Shown here: one piece after another, positions 47,901 through 59,593 of the stretch
Position numbering within the stretch: position 1 is the stretch's first letter
Layout: the number at the start of each line of letters is the position of its first letter
From: Vitrella brassicaformis
Taxonomy: Eukaryota > Sar > Vitrellaceae
Direction of reading: 5' to 3'
Assembly (NCBI GenBank): GCA_001179505.1
Contig: CDMY01000257.1
Coordinates: 62,144-126,143 of the forward strand
DNA: 64,000 nt
The notes under the pieces: generated by a model
Databases searched by the model: none
The model's input: only the letters and a program-made list of their open reading frames with translations
What the model was told of the DNA's origin: nothing
Translations under genes and position numbers: made by a program

Positions 47901-50742
47901 ACTTACCTACCCACTTATCCACCTGTTGTGCCCACCAACAGTGTACCATAGAAGCCCCCTCCCTCCTCCTAAGGCTACCTGCCTGTCTGTCGGTTGGCTA
48001 CCTTCCCCCTGAGTGAGTGCGTCCATCTACAAGTGTATCTATCTACCTTCGCCCATTCATTCGTCCATTCGTCCGTTGATTTCATCATTGCATCATATCA
48101 CTACTGGGCGGTCTCGTGTAAAGGGGAGGGAGGGGGGCATTGTATGTATCTATGTGTGTGTGTTCGTATGTCTCGATCGTCTGTAATCATGGCTTACGAG
48201 TCGCTATCCCTCTGGCTCTCTCGGCCTGCCTGCCTGCCTTTTTGACCACGCGGCATCTAACCCTCACTGGTAAATGGCTGACAGTCGGATCGAGGAAGCC
48301 ACACTGACATTGCGTAACAAACATGGGTGGGTGGGTGGCCATCAGACAGCGTGTGGGTGTTTTTTCGCTGCACGAACCAACGAACACACGCTGTCGTGTG
48401 TCTCGCGTCCCGTGTCCTGACGCCCCTGCCGGGCCCGTCTGCCACTTGTGCGGCGGGTGTCTTTCATCTCGTCTCCGCACCAGTGCCAGCCAGGCCCTGG
48501 TGGTGCATCAGGAACACGTCAGCAAGACTCGCTGCACGCGCGCTGCGTTTTTGCTCTCGGCTGGACGGTCCACACACGAATGAACGGATGGCTCATCGAT
48601 TGCCTTGTCACTCAGCTCTTGTCCCAAACCACGGCACACAACTTACTTTCAGAGAGGGAGCCAGTGAGACCGGTAGACAGACAGGTGGTGGGGACTCAGC
48701 GAGCATCATTATTTTTCTGTACAGTATGGCCTCTCCTCCCCCCCCCGGGCGCTTCTTGACGACTTCACCAGCTAGCTACCCGACTCACATGCTACCGGTA
48801 GACAGACAGACAGACAGACCAAACCATACCACGTCGGTGATGCTGTTCCTCGGTCGGGTGGCTTGGTGGGTCGCAAAGGTCTGCTGGGGCGGGCTGGGCT
48901 CAAGTGGTGGGACGGCCGACAGAGGCCCTGACTGAATGGCTGGGTGTGGGTGTGGGGCGCTGGAGGGTTGGGTGTTAAATACAGGGACGTAGAAGGACAG
49001 ACAGACAGACAGAGACTGCAGCGATCGATGCCGCTGACATTGCATTGCATTGCACTGCATTGCATGGCACTCATCGCGGCGCGGCCCTCACTCATTCACT
49101 CATTCATTGACTCATTCATTCATTTGTATTTTTCTCCGCAGCCATCCGGTCAGCTCATGACGATGGCTGCATTCGTCCATCCGTCCGTGGCGTAGGCGTA
49201 GCCCTTTTTCAATATGGCCTGCTTGACTGGCTGGCTGCTTGGCTGTCTCGCCATTCCCTTCCAACCGGTGGGTCAGCCTGTGTGAATGGAATGTGCATGT
49301 GTGTGTATGGTCCGTCCAGAGTCACCCAAGGGCGGGAGACACGAACGAGCTGGCTGTGGGCGGGTGGGAAATGGATGTCTGAATGACTCGTGGATGGGGG
49401 CAGTGGGGATGGACGGACGTCATCCACACATCCACACCGACACACATTCGGGAGAGGGAGGCAGGGAGGGAGGGACAATTCGCCGATGGATGGATGGATG
49501 GATGGCTGGATGGGGCAGTTTGTGACAGACAGGCATTGCNNNNNNNNNNNNNNNNNNNNNNNNNNNNNNNNNNNNNNNNNNNNNNNNNNNNNNNNNNNNN
49601 NNNNNNNNNNNNNNNNNNNNNNNNNNNNNNNNNNNNNNNNNNNNNNNNNNNNNNNNNNNNNNNNNNNNNNNNNNNNNNNNNNNNNNNNNNNNNNNNNNNN
49701 NNNNNNNNNNNNNNNNNNNNNNNNNNNNNNNNNNNNNNNNNNNNNNNNNNNNNNNNNNNNNNNNNNNNNNNNNNNNNNNNNNNNNNNNNNNNNNNNNNNN
49801 NNNNNNNNNNNNNNNNNNNNNNNNNNNNNNNNNNNNNNNTGTGTGGGTGTTTTTGGTAGAGGTATAGGTAGATCCCCCTCTAACCTCGCTTGTTCGATGC
49901 TGCTACTCTGTCTGTCTCCCTTACTCGACTTCGTCCTGGTGTACCATAGTGCCCCTCACTCGCCTCGCCTACCTTGGTTTCTGCTTGGTGTACAGCCAGC
50001 CACTTCGTCTCTTATCTATCTCGTTTCGCCCCGTCCCCCTCTCTGTCAATATAACGGCATCTTCCTCTGTGTGGTGTGGTAGTCTCGTGACTGCTGCTGC
50101 TGCTGCCTTCGTGATGGGACCACTGACTTGTGGCTGGCTGAGAGGGCGGGTGGCTATTGCTGTTGCTGCTGGCTGGTGGGTGTGGGATCGGCTGATCTGT
50201 GGTGTTGTTCGGACTTGTCTGCTAAGCTGCCAGCCTCCCAACTGTTGCATTTTTGTGCAGACTTGCATACAATACACACATACCCACATACATACATAAA
50301 TGTGAGCAGAGTGTTTTGAAGTGCTAATCTGACTGACTAGTGGCTTGACTGGCCGAATGAATGCTTGGTAGGGAGCCTACTGTGGCCGGCCGACTGACTG
50401 ACTGACTGACTGGGCGGTTTGGCGTCGATCTAATTGGTATCTCTGCGGTGGGTTGCCTGCTCTCTCCCACACACACTACACTCCATTGTGGGTGGATGGG
50501 ATGGATGGAGTGGGGGATGACTTATGTATGAATGAATGACTTGGATCCGTCCGTGTGTGCATGCGTGAATTCACTTTCTGTCTCGCTCACACCCCGCTCA
50601 GACGCAGTTGGTCTCACGCACGCACAAATAATATTGACACACAGAAGACACACATGTACACACACAGCACCAAATCGGCACAGAGCCGCCTCGTTTCAGG
50701 TGTCCCATCTATCCGTCCGTCCATCCATCCATCATGTTTCAT
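41948..50742. repeat. 8.8-kb gene-poor tract of diverse tetranucleotide repeats
   Basis: No ORF here has coding composition or splice structure. The sequence is a patchwork of short four-base arrays of many different motifs: CTGT (42205-42222, 42785-42804), GACA/CAGA (44636-44650), TGGA/GATG (44660-44675, 46796-46818), GTCC (44887-44912), ACTG (50394-50412), CATT (46444-46458), TTTC (46212-46227) and others. CG-rich runs occur near 45220-45245. The repeats are on both strands and short, so they are not one satellite. The start may include the 3' UTR of the cyclin. An unrecognised non-coding transcript cannot be excluded. Confidence 0.7.
49540..49839. other. Assembly gap of 300 N
   Basis: Exactly 300 N, flanked by tetranucleotide repeats. 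The round length suggests a scaffold gap, so the true distance is unknown. Confidence 0.99.
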
Positions 50743-53238
50743 TCATGGAGGCTTTGTCCTCTTGGGTCTTCGTCGCATCGGCCCCTCCCCACCAGCCCCT
50801 CCCACGTCATCCCCCCGTGGCTGCTGCCTGTTGGCACGTGCTGGTGCTGCTGGCGGTGCCTCACTCGGCTGCCGTGACAGCATGTCTTCTATGTCGTCTT
50901 CACTCATGCCCTCAGTCACGTGAACTGCACCACACACACACACACACACACCACTCGTCGTACGATGCTGTGAGCTGGTGCGCTGCTTACAGTGGACTGT
51001 GTTTCCGAAGTCTTTGGTCATCTGGCCGTCCTCGCCGAAGAGCCTCTCCAGGTCGCCGGCCATCATCTGCTGGAAACGATCGCTGACGGCCTCTGCTTCA
51101 TCGTCGCTGTCGTCGTCGTCGCGTGGGGAGGATTCCCCTTCCTCATCAATATTGTCATCTTCTTCCTCATAGCTCTTCTCGTCAGCAGCACGCGCCCGAG
51201 CAGCTGAGGAGCGACACAGACACACAGAAGTCAAGAAAACAATGTGTGTGTGTGTGTGTGTATGTGGTGTGTGCCGATCGACTGACTGACCATCTCTTAT
51301 CCTCGGTGGCCTCCTGGGTAATGATGTGTCAGCTGGTGCTGGTGACGGCGACGCTGATGGTGACGATAACGGTGGTATGTCAGGCCTGTCCTCCACATCC
51401 ACAAACTCATCATCCCCCTCAATCCACCGAGAGAAATCCATCGGCTGCTCCTCATCATCTCCCATCTCGGCCTCGATCTCGTCAAGGCCTTTTTCCAGCT
51501 CGTCAATGTCATCGACGCCCCCGCCGCCTTTCTCGAGAAGCGACAGCAGCGCCTCGTACTGCTCCTCATTCAACTCGGACGTGTCGTCGCCCACAATGCC
51601 GCTGGACAGCCTCTCCAAATCCAGCTTGATGTCTTCATCCGAGAACTCCTCGGGATAGCCTTCACGCTGGGATTTGGCAGCGGCCTCAGCAGGTTCTTCC
51701 TCTCGTTCTTCCTCGTCGTCGAGCTGATCGTCGAGGTCTGTGTCGCCATCGTCGCGCAGCAGGTAGGGGAGGGCGGCTGGGAGGGAGGACGAAAGCGAGA
51801 TGACCTCGTCGCTGATGCGTCAATGGATGGGCACACACACCCAACAGATATACAGGCAGGCAAGTCAGCAGACTGTGCACATGGGGGCAGTCATTGCCTT
51901 TCTGTCTGTCGCTGTTCACCTGTCCATGGACAGCAGCCAGGTCAGGTTGTCGGCGAGGCCCTCCTTTGCGGCTTGTTCCGTGAAGCCGTCATCACTCAAT
52001 ACAGACGAGGGCAGCAGAATGCGAGCAGACGGACCGACGGTGTCGAGCAGCTGCGCACACACCCAACCCAACCCGCACACGCACACGCAGGCGCAATCAT
52101 GTATTCATCATGCTGGCCGATCGCTCGTTGCTGCGTACCTGTTTCACTGACTCGACAGAGGGCGCCTCCGACACTGAAGACACAAAGGCACAGACAGGCA
52201 AAGCATCACAGCACATCACATCCATCGGTATATAAATCCTCCTTCCCGTCCTTACATGCAACACCAACGACTTCCAAGTTCTGGCCTCTCTCCACAGCCT
52301 GCTCGACCAGTGCCATCCCATCAGCGTCCAGTCTTGTGAGCTCCAGCATTACTCTCCCCAGCTGGCCGCCCCCCTCTGTGTCATCCTTTTCAACCTCCTG
52401 TTCCCCTGCCAGGTCCTCAAAGCCCCCCGATCCTCTCGTGGCCGGATGTGGCAACGATGCTGGCCGTTTCTTCCCCAGGAAGCGGGCGCGTGAGGCGCTC
52501 ACCCGCCGAGGCCTCCAAGGCAGAGAGGCCTGGATGGAGAGAAGGAGACAGAGGGCTGAGTGCATTGTATGTCAGATCGTCTTGCCCGTGTCGGTGGATA
52601 CCTCTTTGCCTGCCAGGACGCCATCGATGGCCGCCAGTGTGTCGATTGAATCGACCAGGAGGCAGGGGAGGGCCATCCCCGCGTCGCCGCTGCCGTCTTT
52701 CATGAAGGGGCTGATGACCCTCTGGACGCGCTTGGTGTTCAGAGAGCCGGTCACACGAACGACAAACTGACAGTCGTCCTCTACGTAACACACACCCAAC
52801 CACATGGACACACACGTACAGCACTGATACGCATCGGTGCCTCTCCATCGATCTCACCCACCGAAGTTGTCTTGCAGCTGCTTGACTTGCCTGCCTCCCT
52901 GCTCCATGAACACCCGCCATCCATAGTCGTAGGCAATGTCACCGTAGAGGGCTGCCGTGCGGGACATGTCCATGACCGCGGGGAGGGTGCCGCTTGTGCC
53001 CACCGATGGGAAGCGCGAGAGTATCTGGCCCTTGGTGTGGGCTAACACGCGGTCCCACGCCATGACGGCCTCCTCAGACACCCGCTCACCTTCCTCCACC
53101 TGATGAATCAGTTCATGACACACATCACATGACAAGAGTGATCAGGTCATGCATGTGTTGTGCTTGTGCATCTCTCTCTTGTCCGTGTTGCCTTACCCCT
53201 AGTTCGCGCACGCGGACGTCTGACTGCTTGCCAGCCAT
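50743..53238 (-). CDS. Unknown acidic protein
   Basis: ATG 53238 begins MAGKQSDVRVRELG. Exons continue near 53101-52857 (VMAWDRVLAHTKGQILSRF), 52780-52590 (CQFVVRVTGSLNTKRVQRVI), 52530-52256, 52171-52140, 52046-51918, 51808-51292, 51205-50988 and 50925-50743, ending RRRPKRTKPP. The N-terminal half is mixed alpha/beta in character. The C-terminal half is very acidic (runs of Asp/Glu with Ser), then Arg/Pro-rich with an acidic helix EGMSEDDIEDMLSRQP. I recognise no family; an acidic nuclear or chromatin/ribosome-related protein is possible but unsupported. Just upstream, ATG 53283 opens a 15-codon frame (MFVLLVLGGLFVAAQ) whose stop overlaps this ATG. Confidence 0.65.
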
Positions 53239-53634
53239 CACTGCGCGGCCACGAACAGGCCGCCCAGCACCAGGAGGACGAACATGCGGCCGTATAGGAA
53301 GCAGGAATGAGGCTACTGACGGCGCGCGGAGGTGCGATAGTGCCGCTGACGTCCCAGTGAACGGGGAAACCACAGCGATGAAAGCGGGGATGAGTCGATA
53401 CGCCAGCAGAACCATCAGGAATCGATGAGGCCGCTCTCCAAGTCCACGATGCTGCTTATTCATCCCAGATCTTCCTTTCCCTCGTCTGCGCGATTGAGCT
53501 CGCAAACGGCGACGATCCAAGGGAGAAAAATGTGCGTGCAGAAGGGAGCAATGCAATGAGGCATGACGACGAAGCTCACCTGAACGGAGATCTGGCAATT
53601 CGAACGACGAAATCGATGGATCACTAACTGATTC

Positions 53635-56600
53635 ATGGCATCCCCTGCCTGCCCTGCGTCGGCTGCAATGGCATCCAGCCCCACCGCCGACGCATCTCCC
53701 TTGCTGCCCGGCCCTCCCCCCAAGCGCTCTCTGCGGGAGGTCATCACGGCGTGGCTCATCACAATGAGGGTCCGATTTCACGACAGTGCGATGGAGGCTG
53801 CCTACCTCAACCAGGACCCCAGCAGCGTCTTCTACGGGCTCTACACATTGCACGGGATGATGTGCGTCTTCTCGCTGGCGAGGTCGGTGGTGTTGGCGCA
53901 GAGCATGCCTGGATGGGGCACGGTGCCCACACTGGTGGCCCTCTATGCGCACATCGGCCTCTGGATCAACGGGCTCACAGTTATCAACGCCCTGTGCGTC
54001 ATGGGGTTTCTCAAGAGCCCATGGTCTGTCGGCACGCACCTCAAAGCGGAGACCATCTTACACATGCGAGGACGCAGACGGATGCACACACACTTTCGAC
54101 TGCCGTGTTCGTGTGTGTGTGGTGTTTAGGTTAATGATCAACCTGGTCCACAGCGACCACCTGAGGGCAACGATTTGGGATGCTTTATCGGTGATCATTC
54201 CCTTGGGCCGTTTGTGGCCGCTGATGTGCAACTGCACCTTCACCCTCATGCTGCCGCCGCCACTCATCACTCTCCCCTTCCGCGTCTTTGTCGTCGGCGT
54301 GACCTTCGCCTGGTGCATCCTCCTGGAGTGCACGTGCCCACAGACTCTCATGGACAGCGGTGTCACGCGCACGCAGGTCATCAACGGGTACGTGATCGTC
54401 ATCTACCCCATCCTATGCATCTTGTATCGCGACTACCAGCTGGAGACCTACTCACGGGCGCTTTTTGAACAATCATGCAAGACGACCAAAGAGCTGCAGT
54501 TCCTGGGAGCGATCTCCAACGACACTGTATTACTCACAGACGGCAAGAACAGGTGCGTGTCGCGGCTAGACGGGCGCCTGGAGGGCAGTCCCTCCATCTA
54601 TGACTTCGTGCACCTCGACGACCGTGACAGCGTGGAGGAGCTCTTGCGTGACCCGCCGCGTGTGTCGTCGTCGATGAGCCAGGAGGATGGGGATGAGGGC
54701 TTCAAGTCGGAGACGGTGCGCATGGTGTTGCCCAAGAAAGGCGCCAGACACTCTTCGAGCAACTGCGGCGGGCCGCATGGCCCAGCAGGTGTGAAAGATA
54801 GATGTGTTGCCTGCCATCCACGCAGTGGTGGCCAGTGGAAGGGCGGTGCCTCGTGCGTCTTTGTGTGTGTGGTGCAGACTATCGTCACATGGAGGTGTAT
54901 GTCCGTTCGTTGAGAGATGAGGAGATGCTCGGCCGCCAGTGTCTTGTATGCCTGCGCGACGTGACACAGATCACGCGCGAAAGGCAGAAGCTGGCCATGC
55001 TGCTCGAGGCTGTCAGCCAGCGGCTGGGCATCGTGGCCTGGGGGTCAGCAAGCGACACACACAAAACACCACCAATACGTTCTTCATTCATTGTGTGTGG
55101 TTGTTCCCCTGGGTGTCCAGATGCGACTGCGTGTGTACCCCGGGAGACGACAACGCCCAATGCGGCGAGGCCGTGTTCTTCGGGACAGTCTATGAAACCG
55201 TCACTGGCAAAAAGTACGCAGATGGATCTACTGGATACTCTGTATGTCCTGCATGGTCTGGTCGGTTCATTGATTCACTGCAGGCCGCCGGACCCCTCCA
55301 CGACTCCCAAGTCGGCCTCTCCCCCTTCCCCGCTTCACCGCCCCACCAGCGCGACGACGGCCGTCCCGCCCGCCGACCTTCCACCGCCGTTTGATGCCAT
55401 ACACGAGAGGCCATCGCACGCCTACCTGGAGCCGCCAGACGACTGGGGCAACCGATCCATCGACAGCGAGGAGCCGGTGTCACAGCTGTCCGCCGGGTCA
55501 ACCGCCATCAGAGAGTACATGGCCCTCATAAGGCGGAGGGTCGGGGTGATGGACCCGCTGATTTCTGTTGACGACGATTTGCAGCCCTGCTATGGCTTGC
55601 AAGCGCCCCTGCCACAAATGCAGCCACAGCAGCAGCCACAGCAGCGACGGGCGTACTCAGCAGTCGATGTTCGTTGCGTGTCCCGCAGCAGCAGCGGCTG
55701 CAGCGGCATACGGCCGCTTGAGGGAGACGCTGCGGTGGCCGCTGAGCGATGTGTGGATGGGTGCGATGCCCCCCCGGCCAGGCGGGACAGCGACGGTAAC
55801 TTCTGGACCAGCTGGATGCAGCACTTCGCAGAACCGGGACGGTCCAAGCTGCAGGAAGCATTCGGGGTGAGTCACACACACACACAGACACGCACAAAGC
55901 AGGTATACTGACTGTGTGTGTGCGTGTCTGTGTCTGGGCCTGGGCCTGAGTTCATTCAGCGTCTGTGCCACAATAAAGAGTCTTTCTTAATGGACCTCCA
56001 GTACGAGACGCCACAGGGCGGAGAGATTAGGTACGTAGCATGCATGATAACGTGGCACAGTCTTGCATATGTGGGCTGTGTGTGTGTGTGTGCATGTTTT
56101 TCCAGGTCGTTTAAGGTGGGCGGGCAGGCGGATCCCGCCTGCCCTGACTTTGTGTGGGGCCTCTTCCAGGACACCACGTCGTAAGTCAGACCATCACCAC
56201 ACACACACAAATGGACATCTAATTGTGTATTGTGTTTCAACCTCTCTCTCTGTCTGTGCCTTCTGATGTGGTTCAGAGAGCGTATGCGTGAGCTGTCGAC
56301 GCTCAATTTGACGCAGTGGCTGCAGCGGCTGGTCGAGACGCACTTCGCCGGATGGGGTGTGGCTGAGATCCAGGACACGGGCACCATCACACAGAGCTCA
56401 GCCACACTGGACGCCCTGCTGGGCAGAACCGTTCAGGTCAGTCAGTCAGTGGTGGGATTGACATCCAGACAAGCGTCCACCCACACATCCATCCATCCCA
56501 TGTTTCCCGTCTGTGCAGGGTTCGAGTGCTCGTGTGGTGTTGAGCAGCGACGCCCTCCAGATCTTGCGGGCGCACGGGTCCTTCAAAGACCATCCGCAGG

Positions 56601-57090
56601 AGGTGAGCCTGGCAGAGAGAGAGGGAGGGACAGAGGGAACAGTCAAAGAGATGCATTAGTAGAGGCCACTGACATCTGTTTTGTGTGTGTATGTGTGTGT
56701 GTGTGTGTAAGCTCCGTGTGGCTTTCACTGGCCGTCGCATTGTCCACCGTCTTCGGCTGACGGCCTTCGTGGATCGAGAAGGTAACAAAGCGAACATCCA
56801 CACGCACTTGGTCAAGTCCCTGTGCGCGCCTGTCTATAGATCCCGCGCTTGTCGTCTTTGGCCTACGTGTTGAGGAGACCCGTCGGTTCCCTCCTCCGGT
56901 CAACACCCGCTGCGACGACATCGTGCTGCCCATCGACAGCCCTGATGACCTCCAGCTGCCCGTCTCGTCGCCGAGAATGCCCATCGTGCCGCCGCGGTTC
57001 GATGTGCTGGGCAGTGGGGATGGGGCCGGGCTGGTGGATCAGCCGGTGAGGGTCATCATTCCACCCTCTTACCAACCGGACGACCCGTGA
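53635..57090 (+). CDS. Multi-pass membrane protein with PAS-like sensor domains
   Basis: The start is ATG 53635. The first 260 or so residues carry five or six hydrophobic segments (for example VFYGLYTLHGMMCVFSLA, LVALYAHIGLWINGLTVI, VINGYVIVIYPILCILY). A PAS-type domain follows (FLGAISNDTVLLTDGKNR ... VHLDDRDSVEELL) with a PAC-like strand, LVCLRDVTQITRERQKL. A second PAS-like segment starts at RLGIVAW near 55020 and a possible third ends VWGLFQDTT near 56150-56180, separated by Pro/Gln-rich linkers. The C-terminus (FTGRRIVHRLRLTAFVDRE) has no kinase, cyclase or response-regulator motif. This suggests a membrane-anchored sensor or scaffold acting through partners. About 10 short introns; the last stretch could still hide one. 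Confidence 0.65.
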
Positions 57091-57580
57091 AGTGCATGTG
57101 TGTGTTTTGTGGATGTCTGTGTGTGTGCGTGTGTCATGGTGTGTGTGGAGCGGCGCGTCGCCAATGAGTGAGTCGGTGGTAGTGAGCCAGCGCACCCTGC
57201 GTGTGGGGCGTTGTGTGGCGAGTGAGGTTTGAAGGTTCGAGTTGGTTTATTGTAGGGCCTATGGGAGTCACGCCTGTGCTAGTCTGCGCAGAGAGGTGCA
57301 TTGACTGCATGTGGTGGTTTCGTGGTCGAGTTGATGTGGTGTGATGCACGTTGAGATTTCCCTCCCTCCCTCCCTCCCTCCCTCCCGTGTGTGTGTGCGT
57401 GCATCGATGGATGGACGGATGAAGGGATAGCTCAGTGGATGGATTCGACTAAGTGTATGCATCAGCTACTGTGCACAGACAAGTCTACACACAACAAGGC
57501 AGCGTCATTGCATCTCTCTATGCACATGCAGCCCCGCCGCCCTGCCGCATCTCATCTCATCTCACCTCACCTCGTCTAAT
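57091..57580. other. Convergent spacer with CCCT array
   Basis: Between the convergent PAS-protein gene and the exons at 57581-58214. Contains a (CCCT)n run at about 57360-57387 and GT-rich stretches. No gene is seen. Confidence 0.5.
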
Positions 57581-58214
57581 CTAGATGAACTCCTGTGTGC
57601 TGAGGAGTAGGTCTGCCTCACACACCTGCTTCCCGTCTGCCAAAGTCACTAACGGCCCATCCAGCTCGGGTGCATATGCCGGGGGGACAGCCGCCATCAG
57701 CCTTTTGGTATAGGGCATGAACTCCGCCTTTCCCACCTCGGCTTCGATGCGCTGCACCTCGGCCTCAGTCATCCCCGTCACCTCTGCCAGGGACTCGTCG
57801 ATGAGGCCGGGCTTGATGTACTCTATCACGTTGCGCCTGTGCGGTAGGTACAGTCAATCAATGCACACATGCGACAGACAGGCACAGTCGTGCTGTCATT
57901 TATTAACCTGTACTGATCGGTGTAGGCAAGCGCCGCCTCGAGGAAGTCCGCCTTCAGCTGGGAGACGGCAGCATTCAACGCGGCCTTCTGCTTGCGGTGG
58001 CCTAACTTGCGAGGCTGGGAGTCCCTCTGCACACACACGCAGACACACACAAACGCACAGGAGGACAGCGCATGCAGACAGACACGCAACCCCTCGCCTC
58101 CTCCCTCACCTGTAGAGCGAGCTCGTGGCAGATGCGATCGATGGTCTCGGGCAGCCCCTTGATGTTGTTGATCTCCCACTCGATCTCTTTGCGCCACTCG
58201 TCACGCAGCAGCTT
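57581..58214 (-). CDS. Orphan exons, probably the 3' part of the MYND gene
   Basis: Three exons read in frame: LLRDEWRKEIEWEINNIKGL (58212-58111), KLGHRKQKAALNAAVSQL (about 58028-57910) and LIDESLAEVTGMTEAEVQ, ending STQEFI* (about 57838-57581). There is no ATG at their upstream end; in the same frame the MYND ORF stops immediately before, at a TAG whose AG could serve as an acceptor. A 67-nt intron beginning GTTATC would join them in frame, but that donor is weak. They are either a C-terminal extension of the MYND protein or a separate gene whose start I cannot find. The helical, charged sequence matches no family I know. Confidence 0.5.
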
Positions 58215-59282
58215 CTACCGCAGCGGCATTAGGGCAGGGTCGCGGATCACCGGATCACCATGCATGGTCAGCCGGATAACCTCGCTCGGGCGCTTGCCTT
58301 TGCCGAACACTCGAGATGCGGCGAAGCTGACGGCGCATATGACCACCGAGTAAGGCGTCAAGTCGAACAGGTAGGACACGGAGCGACAGTTGCCGTGATC
58401 GGGGACTCGACAGAGGATCTTCCGCCAGAACAGCACGTCGACCACGATGTTGGTCCGGTTGTCGCAATTGATGAATGGGTAGACGGCGACAGGAAGGCCC
58501 CGTGCGGCCATGTCAAGAAAGGCAGCGATGGTCGTGGAGAGGACGGCAGCAACCCTCTGGCCGCACAAAACTGACAGCTCTGGACTCAGCCTCGGCGGGC
58601 CATTGGAGTTCAGTCGGGGGTTCGGTGCTGTAAGGGGGAAGAGTTGGTAACTCGGGTAAACGACGCTCTTGTCATAGAGTAAGGCGCCTGTGTCGCAGGG
58701 GGGTTGTCGATCAGGGTGGCCCCTGGTTGAGAGGCTTGACATAGCCACAAGGCAATAGAGCCGGTCGGTCTCGAACGAGGCAACCTCGGGACTCACAGCG
58801 ACTTCCGTGCGATGCCCGTAGTCCTCGATTTCCCGCAAGATAGCCTGCTGCTTCTGCCGTTGCCGCTTGAAGAAGCTGTCCTCAGACATCCAGCCCAACA
58901 GATATTTGACAGCATGTGGGTTGCCGCGCACTCTCAGGTCATAGACGTAGAGCTTCCGGCCCCTCTCGCACATGGCCCTGGTGTGCCGCCCCCTCTCGAC
59001 GTACTGCCGCAGACACGCCTCACTGCAATAACGGGGACTGACCTCACGCACACACCGACTGCACACGTGGAATCGCTGGCCAGGCTCAGGTCGCTTGCCG
59101 CACACGATGCACTGCTGAAGCTCCATTTCAGGGTCAGCCGTCGAGGCGTCCATCCGCACTTTGTAGCCGGCCATTTCGCTGAAGCTGAAGGGACGCCGGC
59201 CACCTGGGGCGCTTTGAAGTGCTGCTGGGTGGTCCGGTTGCTTCATTGGCGAGGCCCATAGAGGCGAGGCGGGCGCCAGCAT
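58215..59282 (-). CDS. MYND-type zinc-finger protein
   Basis: A single open exon from ATG 59282 (355 codons). Residues about 57-100 form a MYND finger: CIVC, then CSRC, YCSEAC and a closing His...Cys (RHTRAMC), the full C4-C2-HC set of Zn ligands. MYND fingers bind proline-rich peptides in partner proteins. The remaining 250 residues have a hydrophobic, mixed character (LSTTIAAFLDMAARGLPVAV; SVSYLFDLTPYSVVICAV) with no SET domain, so it is not a classical SMYD methyltransferase. The TAG stop at 58215-58217 may instead be an intron end leading into the exons below. It is divergent from UTP21, with 311 bp between starts. Confidence 0.7.
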   Translation of the reverse strand: MLAPASPLWASPMKQPDHPAALQSAPGGRRPFSFSEMAGYKVRMDASTADPEMELQQCIVCGKRPEPGQRFHVCSRCVREVSPRYCSEACLRQYVERGRHTRAMCERGRKLYVYDLRVRGNPHAVKYLLGWMSEDSFFKRQRQKQQAILREIEDYGHRTEVAVSPEVASFETDRLYCLVAMSSLSTRGHPDRQPPCDTGALLYDKSVVYPSYQLFPLTAPNPRLNSNGPPRLSPELSVLCGQRVAAVLSTTIAAFLDMAARGLPVAVYPFINCDNRTNIVVDVLFWRKILCRVPDHGNCRSVSYLFDLTPYSVVICAVSFAASRVFGKGKRPSEVIRLTMHGDPVIRDPALMPLR

Positions 59283-59593
59283 GTGCTGAGGGTGCGGCGG
59301 GCCCGGAGGAGGAGGACGAGAGCGATGGGCGCGGCAGACATAATGAATGGGTCAGCCCAACACGGCAAAAGAAAGACGCGTTCGCCGTGCCGCTTCTGCC
59401 TTTCTTACTGCTTTTGCTGATGTGTTCTCGCCTGTACACTCCTTCAAGCGATCCACTATGCGAGCTAACCCCAGATCTCCTCCCTCTGGATGAATGGAGG
59501 CTCTTTGAGGACAGCCAGACAGTGATCCATGCTATCGTAAACTGTCCAAGATCCGAAACTCATTCAGCAACGTACAGCTTTTGGTTCATCATC

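Noticed and set aside
42400-48940. Many ORFs of 60-250 codons in the repeat tract
   Set aside because: They translate simple repeats (for example SVCLSVC, MDGWMDG, HPSIHPS), appear in several frames at once and lack splice or codon support.
49383-50082. Open frames running across the N gap
   Set aside because: The frame exists only because N was translated as unknown residues; both flanks are tetranucleotide repeat translations.
53125-54039. 304-codon minus-strand ORF overlapping two gene starts
   Set aside because: Antisense shadow of the membrane PAS gene. Only the first codons of the acidic protein within it are real.
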